Positions 6,224 through 10,368 of a stretch of DNA of 10,368 nt are shown here, in pieces. The first letter of the stretch is position 1. The number at the start of each line of letters is the position of its first letter. The DNA comes from Lachnospiraceae bacterium UBA7729 (GTDB taxonomy: Bacteria > Bacillota > Clostridia > Lachnospirales > Lachnospiraceae): NCBI GenBank assembly GCA_002482005.1, contig DLFD01000003.1, positions 4,561 to 14,928 of the forward strand, in the 5' to 3' direction. Position numbers and translations under genes: made by a program. The notes beneath the pieces are model-generated. The model saw nothing but the letters and a program-made list of their open reading frames with translations, made no database searches and had not been told where the DNA came from.

Positions 6224-6235
6224 CCGAAACAAAAT

Positions 6236-6910
6236 TCAATCTAGTGAAGCGTACAGATGATCTTTCTCAGTCAGTACCCACCTGCCGTCTTTCAGCTCCG
6301 CGATGCTGACCGCGCAGTTCGGCGGGACCCTGTCCCTCCAGTAATCAGAAAGCGGCACCGGATCGATGTTCATGAGCAGCGCTCTGCTTGCGCATCCGTG
6401 GGTCGAGACCAGAAGATTGAAGTCTTTTCCCTCAAAGTCTGCATATCTCTCAGCGGTCTCCTTCAGAAAATCCCCGGTCCTTCCGATGATCGTCTCATAG
6501 GATTCCGCTCCTTCGGGTGCCTTGTACTCCGCCGGACTGCGGAAGAAGACCTGGGCCTCTGGCCCCGCGGGTTCAAACCTTGGATCATCTCTCAGGCATC
6601 TGCCCTCAAAGGGACCCAGATTCACCTCGCGGATCCGGATATCAGTCGTGAAGGAAATTCCGCCGGCGCCATCGCCCTTCCCGGCTCCGGGCCGGTTTGT
6701 CTCCGCCAGCACCAGCTCCGCCGTCTTTTTCGCACGCTGAAGCGGGCTCGACACGCAGGCTAAAAAGACGATCCCTTCCTTTTTCATCTCTTCGCCGACC
6801 AGAGAAGCAAGGCGAAGCCCATGTTCATCAAGAGGGATGTCCGTGACGCCCTGCAGTCTTTTTACCTTATTCCATTCCGTCTCGCCATGACGCAGTATAT
6901 ATATCCTCAT
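6236..6910 (-). CDS. Histidine phosphatase family protein
   Basis: A 224-residue cytoplasmic phosphatase of the phosphoglycerate-mutase-like histidine phosphatase superfamily, which works through a phosphohistidine. Seen are the catalytic motif LRHGETEWN (residues 6-14, nucleophile His8), SSPLQRAKKTAE (54-65, phosphate-binding Arg59), the acidic residue in GPFEG (Glu102) and the second His171 in STHG. Length is normal. The ATG at 6910 has GGAG with 5 nt spacing; a GTG two codons earlier would overlap that SD. It is first in a probable operon with MATE 2 and trmD. Members act on sugar phosphates, cobalamin precursors (CobC) or other small phosphates. No cobalamin gene is nearby, so the substrate is open. 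Confidence 0.9.
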   Translation of the reverse strand: MRIYILRHGETEWNKVKRLQGVTDIPLDEHGLRLASLVGEEMKKEGIVFLACVSSPLQRAKKTAELVLAETNRPGAGKGDGAGGISFTTDIRIREVNLGPFEGRCLRDDPRFEPAGPEAQVFFRSPAEYKAPEGAESYETIIGRTGDFLKETAERYADFEGKDFNLLVSTHGCASRALLMNIDPVPLSDYWRDRVPPNCAVSIAELKDGRWVLTEKDHLYASLD

Positions 6911-7015
6911 ATTCACTCCATATTCAGCTGCTGTTTCTCTTCAGAGCCTTCGGAAACCGGCCGGCAAAGATGATCTTGCAGATGGCGGCTGCGAAAACAA
7001 TATGAAACATAATCA

Positions 7016-7054
7016 TAAAGTCTGATAATCATCTTATAGCAAACACAGACTTTA
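7016..7054. promoter_or_regulatory. 9-bp inverted repeat straddling the phosphatase -10 box
   Basis: TAAAGTCTG (7016-7024) and CAGACTTTA (7046-7054) are perfect inverted arms with a 21-bp spacer containing the minus-strand -10 box. Arm centres are 30 bp apart, close to three helical turns. A direct repeat ATAATCAT lies at 7009-7016 and 7025-7032. This arrangement fits a repressor operator controlling the phosphatase-MATE 2 operon. Confidence 0.5.
7033..7041 (-). promoter_or_regulatory. Extended -10 promoter of the phosphatase operon
   Basis: TGCTATAAG on the minus strand matches the extended -10 pattern TG-N-TATAAT except for the last base. The -35 is weak (GGTTGT, 7056-7061, 17-nt spacer). 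Transcription would start near 7026, leaving a leader of about 115 nt. Confidence 0.55.
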
Positions 7055-7129
7055 CACAACCACACCGCAGATGAAAAGCAGTGTTCTGTCTTAAGGCCCA
7101 CATTCCGGATGCATGAGTTTCAGGCAAAG

Positions 7130-7138
7130 TGTTATAAT
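7130..7138 (+). promoter_or_regulatory. Extended -10 promoter of MATE 3
   Basis: TGTTATAAT is a perfect extended -10 element. No good -35 is seen upstream, which is usual for this class. Transcription would start near 7145, about 45 nt before the chosen MATE 3 ATG. It lies inside the longer open frame that begins at 7109, so that upstream ATG cannot be the start from this promoter. Confidence 0.65.
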
Positions 7139-7189
7139 AACAATGCTGTTTCCGCAGCAAATCACCAGGAAAGTCTGTGCAGCATACCT

Positions 7190-8563
7190 ATGAATTCGAA
7201 AGCAAAGATCAAAGACAACCGGGAGATCTTCGAGAAGATGCCCGTCTGGAACGCTCTGCAGAAGATGTGCGTCCCGACGATCATCGGACAGATGGTGATC
7301 CTTATCTACAACCTCGCGGATACCTTCTTCATCGGTCAGACCGGCAACCCTTACATGGTGGCGGCCACCTCGCTGATTCTGCCGGTCTTCAACCTCTCAA
7401 ACGCCATGAGCAACTTCGTCGGGATCGGGGGCGGCAGTCTGATCTCCCGCCTGCTCGGGGCCCGGAAAGAGGAGGAAGCGCGGAAGGTCAGTAGTTTCTC
7501 CTTCTATCTCGGCCTGCTGGTCAGCGCCGCCTACTCCCTGCTGATCTTCCTGGCCTGCGACCCGCTCCTTCTGCTGCTCGGTGCAAGCGAAAACACATTT
7601 GCATACGCAAAACAGTATGTGACGATGGTCACGATCGTAGGAGGCATCCCGACCATCCTGCAGCTGACCCTTGCCCAGCTTCTCCGTGCGGTCGGCTGCT
7701 CGAAGGAAGCCGGCTTCGGTATCTCCATGGGCGGTCTTCTGAATATCGCTCTGGACCCTCTCTTCATGTTCGTCATCCTTCCGGATGGCCATGAAGTGAT
7801 CGGCGCCGGCATCGCGACCATGCTCTCCAACACGTTCTCCTTCCTCTATTTCCTGGTCGTCGTGATCCGGCTGAGGCAGCGGACGGTCCTGACGCTCTCG
7901 CCTAAGGCAGGTCTCCCGTCTCAGGAGAATGTACGGTCCGTCTTCCTCGGAGGTATCCCGGCAGGTACCTCCAACCTGCTCTTCGACTTCTCACAGATCA
8001 TGATCAACCGGCTGATGTCCGGTCACGGGGACATCTCCCTTGCCGCGATCGGGATCGTCCTCAAGGCAGAACGCATCCCGCTGAATGCCGGGATTGGGAT
8101 CTGCCAGGGCATGATGCCGATCGTTGCTTACAACTATTCGGCCAGAAATCTGAAAAGACTGAGAGAGACTGTCAGCAAGAGCCGTCTTGCAGGCCTCCTC
8201 GTCGCTGCCGCCGCCATCGTATTCTATGAGCTGTGCGCAGGCGGAATCCTGCACCTCTTCATCCGCAACACGGAGACCCAGGTGCTCGGCGCCGCATTCC
8301 TGAGGGCCAGATGCATCGCGACCCCGTTCATGTTCATGTGCTTCCACATCCTGTATGCATTCCAGGGAATGGGCAAGGCCGGCATCGCATCCATGCTGGC
8401 CGTCCTGAGACAGCTGGTTCTCTACGTCCCGATGCTGATCCTGATGGACCGCATCTTCGGTATGTACGGACTTGTCTGGACTCAGTTTGCCAGTGACTTC
8501 ATCATGATGATCATCTCTGTCATCGTGTACGAACGATTCCTGGGAAAGCAGACAGCAGACTGA
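7190..8563 (+). CDS. MATE family exporter (MATE 3, MepA-like subgroup)
   Basis: A 457-residue membrane carrier with about 12 helices. After the short polar start come NREIFEKMPVWNALQKM, IYNLADTFFIG (residues 39-49, Asp44 at the conserved acidic position), TGNPYMVAA and GIGGGSLISRLLGARKEEEA, a pattern typical of the MepA-like branch. It is therefore from another subgroup than MATE 1 and MATE 2. The ATG at 7190 is chosen because the promoter sits between it and an upstream ATG at 7109 and because family members usually begin here. Its SD is poor: AGGAAAG is 16 nt away. It is divergent from the phosphatase operon and convergent with the DUF554 gene. The substrate is unknown. Confidence 0.92.
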   Translation: MNSKAKIKDNREIFEKMPVWNALQKMCVPTIIGQMVILIYNLADTFFIGQTGNPYMVAATSLILPVFNLSNAMSNFVGIGGGSLISRLLGARKEEEARKVSSFSFYLGLLVSAAYSLLIFLACDPLLLLLGASENTFAYAKQYVTMVTIVGGIPTILQLTLAQLLRAVGCSKEAGFGISMGGLLNIALDPLFMFVILPDGHEVIGAGIATMLSNTFSFLYFLVVVIRLRQRTVLTLSPKAGLPSQENVRSVFLGGIPAGTSNLLFDFSQIMINRLMSGHGDISLAAIGIVLKAERIPLNAGIGICQGMMPIVAYNYSARNLKRLRETVSKSRLAGLLVAAAAIVFYELCAGGILHLFIRNTETQVLGAAFLRARCIATPFMFMCFHILYAFQGMGKAGIASMLAVLRQLVLYVPMLILMDRIFGMYGLVWTQFASDFIMMIISVIVYERFLGKQTAD

Positions 8564-8579
8564 GAAAAACGGACATAAA

Positions 8580-8599
8580 GGGGAACCAGAAGCATCCCC
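8580..8599 (-). terminator. Weak hairpin between MATE 3 and DUF554 gene
   Basis: GGGGA and TCCCC form a 5-bp stem with a 10-nt loop, followed on the minus strand by TTTATG. It lies 34 nt after the DUF554 stop and could end that transcript. The stem is short and the T-run poor. No better terminator is seen in the gap 8564-8632. Confidence 0.3.
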
Positions 8600-8632
8600 A
8601 TATCACAGTTGTCAGGGACGCCGGAAAAGTTC

Positions 8633-9340
8633 TCATCTCCATACAGCAGCCACGATCAGCGCCGGCAGCATGTTCGCCACTCTGATCTTCCGGTCAAAGA
8701 GCAGGTTCAGCCCTACACAGAAGATCAGGATCGATCCGACATAGGAAAGATTGCTCATCGCAGCATCCGTAATGTAAGGACTGATAAGTCTTGCGAGCAG
8801 GGTAACACTTCCCTGCAGGATCCCGACAGGGATCGCTGAGAAGATGCATCCTTTCCCCTTTGTGGTCGCAAACACCATGACGATGATCATATCAAGGATC
8901 GCCTTGGCGAACAGAACGGAATGGTCTCCGTGGATCCCATCCTGGATGGAGCCGACGATCGCCATGGCACCGATGCAGACCGTCAGGGAAGATACGACAA
9001 AGCCATCGACAAACTGTGAATCTTTCGCATTGCCTGTCTTCTCTTTAAGCCATACGCCGAACTGTTTCATTCTCCGGTCGATATTCAGCCACTCTCCGAT
9101 GACTCCTCCGATGGCCATCGAGAAGATCATCATCATCGTTCCTGCTGTAGCAAATGTACCGTTCTTCAGCACCAGCATGTGCTGCAGAGTTCCCCCGATC
9201 CCGATGAACAGGACCGCTACCGCATTGCCTGTCTGGATCGTCTCCTGAACTCTTTGGGGAATCTTCTTTCCGAAGAGGACTCCGATGATACCGCCTGAGA
9301 TGATCGCAAGTACGTTTGCTAATGTGCCTAAACCCGGCAT
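8633..9340 (-). CDS. DUF554 family membrane protein (YqgA/YdfK-like)
   Basis: A 235-residue integral membrane protein with about six or seven hydrophobic segments. It matches the DUF554 family, known from E. coli YqgA and B. subtilis YdfK, by GTLANVLAIISGGIIGVLFG at the start, GIGGTLQ, GGVIGEWLNID, FVVSSLTVCIGAMAIVGSIQDG and the closing glycine-rich helix. Its function is not established. The ATG at 9340 has GAGGAG with 7 nt spacing; a TTG 15 nt upstream is less likely. It begins 11 nt after the methyltransferase stop, and its SD overlaps that stop (TGAGGAG), so the two are probably translated together. Confidence 0.9.
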   Translation of the reverse strand: MPGLGTLANVLAIISGGIIGVLFGKKIPQRVQETIQTGNAVAVLFIGIGGTLQHMLVLKNGTFATAGTMMMIFSMAIGGVIGEWLNIDRRMKQFGVWLKEKTGNAKDSQFVDGFVVSSLTVCIGAMAIVGSIQDGIHGDHSVLFAKAILDMIIVMVFATTKGKGCIFSAIPVGILQGSVTLLARLISPYITDAAMSNLSYVGSILIFCVGLNLLFDRKIRVANMLPALIVAAVWR

Positions 9341-9351
9341 GTTCTTACTCC

Positions 9352-10311
9352 TCAAGTCAATGATACATCACTTCTCCGGGGAGTCGCATTTCTCTCCCAG
9401 AAGATCCCGTTCGAATAGCCCTGGATCGTTTTGTCCGTCTCTGCCATCTCAAGGCGCTTCTCCGTATAGATACAGTAGCGCGCATCCCTCTCGATCCCGA
9501 CGTAATGCCTGCCAAGCTTCTTTGCCGTGACGGAAGTGGAGCCTGATCCGACGAAAGGATCGAAGACGACATCGCCGGGATCCGAGCTTGCAAGGATCAG
9601 CTTTGCGAGCAGTTTCTCCGGCTTCTGCGCCGGATGAGTCGTATTCTCCTGCATGGACCAGTATGGGACCGTGATGTCATCCCAGAAGTTGGAAGGATAG
9701 GTGTTCCGGAAGTTTCCCGTCTCCGTCTCCTCCCAGTCCTTCGGCCTGCCGCCCTCCCTGTAAGGCGCCCTCACTTTTCTGCGGACCATCACATTCTCCA
9801 CATGAAATGTATAGCTCCCCTTCTTCGTGGCGAACCAGATATCTTCCATCCCGTTCTTCCAGTTGGTCAGAGCTCCGCGGCCTTTCTCTCTCTGCCAGGT
9901 GATCCGGTTCCGCACATGCAGATACCTCTTCAGGACCGTCTCGATCGCCGAGCTGCACTGCCAGTCGCAGCAGACATATACCGTAGCTTCCGGCTTCAGA
10001 AGAGGAAGAGCTCTTCTGAGCCACCGGTCCGTGTATTCCATGTATTCTTCATCAGAGACTTTCCGGTAATGTTTTTCGCCGAAGTCCTTTGTCAGATTAT
10101 AGGGCGGATCCGCGATCAGGAGATCCGCGAATCCCTCAGGCAGATACGGCATGATCTTCAGGCAGTCGCCATGGATCGTCCGGTCAAGAACCTTGTCCGG
10201 ATCCACCGGAATATCGGACCTTTTCAGCGTCAGACACCGGTCAAGGTATTCTGCTCCCTCCCCTACCGAAAGATTGATCGTTTTATTACGGCCTGATTTC
10301 TGAACCGGCAT
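9352..10311 (-). CDS. Site-specific DNA methyltransferase, beta class
   Basis: A 319-residue enzyme that transfers methyl from S-adenosylmethionine to an amino group in DNA, most likely adenine N6, though N4-cytosine methylases also use DPPY. DPPY (residues 68-71) comes first, in IHGDCL..MPYLPEGFADLLIADPPYN. The AdoMet motif FDPFVGSGST (250-259) comes near the end, the beta-class order. HPAQKP (226-231) precedes it. The ATG at 10311 has GGGAGG with 9 nt spacing; ATG at 10320 abuts the SD directly and cannot use it. The frame stays open to the window edge, so a longer start or an upstream in-frame gene cannot be excluded. No restriction endonuclease is seen in the window, so it may be an orphan methylase. 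Its recognition sequence is not known. Confidence 0.9.
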   Translation of the reverse strand: MPVQKSGRNKTINLSVGEGAEYLDRCLTLKRSDIPVDPDKVLDRTIHGDCLKIMPYLPEGFADLLIADPPYNLTKDFGEKHYRKVSDEEYMEYTDRWLRRALPLLKPEATVYVCCDWQCSSAIETVLKRYLHVRNRITWQREKGRGALTNWKNGMEDIWFATKKGSYTFHVENVMVRRKVRAPYREGGRPKDWEETETGNFRNTYPSNFWDDITVPYWSMQENTTHPAQKPEKLLAKLILASSDPGDVVFDPFVGSGSTSVTAKKLGRHYVGIERDARYCIYTEKRLEMAETDKTIQGYSNGIFWERNATPRRSDVSLT

Positions 10312-10368
10312 ACCCACCATCCTCCCGCAGCACAGGATCACTTTACAGTCAACCAACTCGGCATCACA

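Noticed and set aside
6913..7101. Minus-strand 62-codon frame ending just before the phosphatase start
   Set aside because: Its start lies upstream of the predicted promoter and no SD is seen. An internal ATG near 7030 would be almost leaderless. Kept only as a remote possibility of a coupled leader.
7109..7189. Longer N-terminus for MATE 3 from ATG 7109
   Set aside because: The extended -10 promoter at 7130-7138 lies downstream of that ATG, and the extra residues do not look like MATE sequence.
9634..10296. Plus-strand 220-codon open frame opposite the methyltransferase
   Set aside because: No motifs; the opposite strand has DPPY and FxGxG motifs.

Overview
The window looks like chromosomal DNA of a Gram-positive anaerobe of the Firmicutes (Clostridia or Erysipelotrichia type, moderate G+C). 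The clues are a Bacillus-type TreR regulator, several MATE exporters, a DUF554 protein, purine-rich Shine-Dalgarno (SD) sites of the GGAGG kind, and TTGACA/TATAAT-like promoters with 17-nt spacers. The exact genus cannot be told. Ten full genes fill most of the window. No rRNA, tRNA, insertion sequence, phage gene or CRISPR array was seen, and no stretch over 300 bases lacks a gene.

Layout: two hairpins (1-27, 46-109) end the left side. Then come treR (minus) and a NUDIX-GNAT fusion gene (minus), separated by a strong promoter and three 22-bp tandem repeats. A first MATE exporter (plus) has a near-consensus promoter and runs convergently into trmD (minus). A likely minus-strand operon, read from about 7026 downwards, holds a histidine phosphatase, a second MATE exporter, a 226-nt leader-like spacer with three overlapping micro-ORFs, and trmD. 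A third MATE exporter (plus) is transcribed divergently from that operon. At the right end a DNA methyltransferase and a DUF554 membrane protein (both minus) are tightly coupled.

The main theme is membrane export plus nucleotide and tRNA housekeeping. Three MATE genes with different neighbours and promoters lie within about 6.2 kb. trmD normally sits in the rpsP-rimM-trmD-rplS ribosomal operon; here it follows a transporter. The most unusual non-gene signals are the micro-ORF chain before trmD, GC-rich hairpins abutting the SDs of trmD and MATE 2, an inverted repeat straddling the -10 of the phosphatase operon promoter, and the dyad-containing tandem repeats just upstream of the treR promoter. 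No wholly new multi-gene system is evident; the novelty, if any, lies in these regulatory structures.
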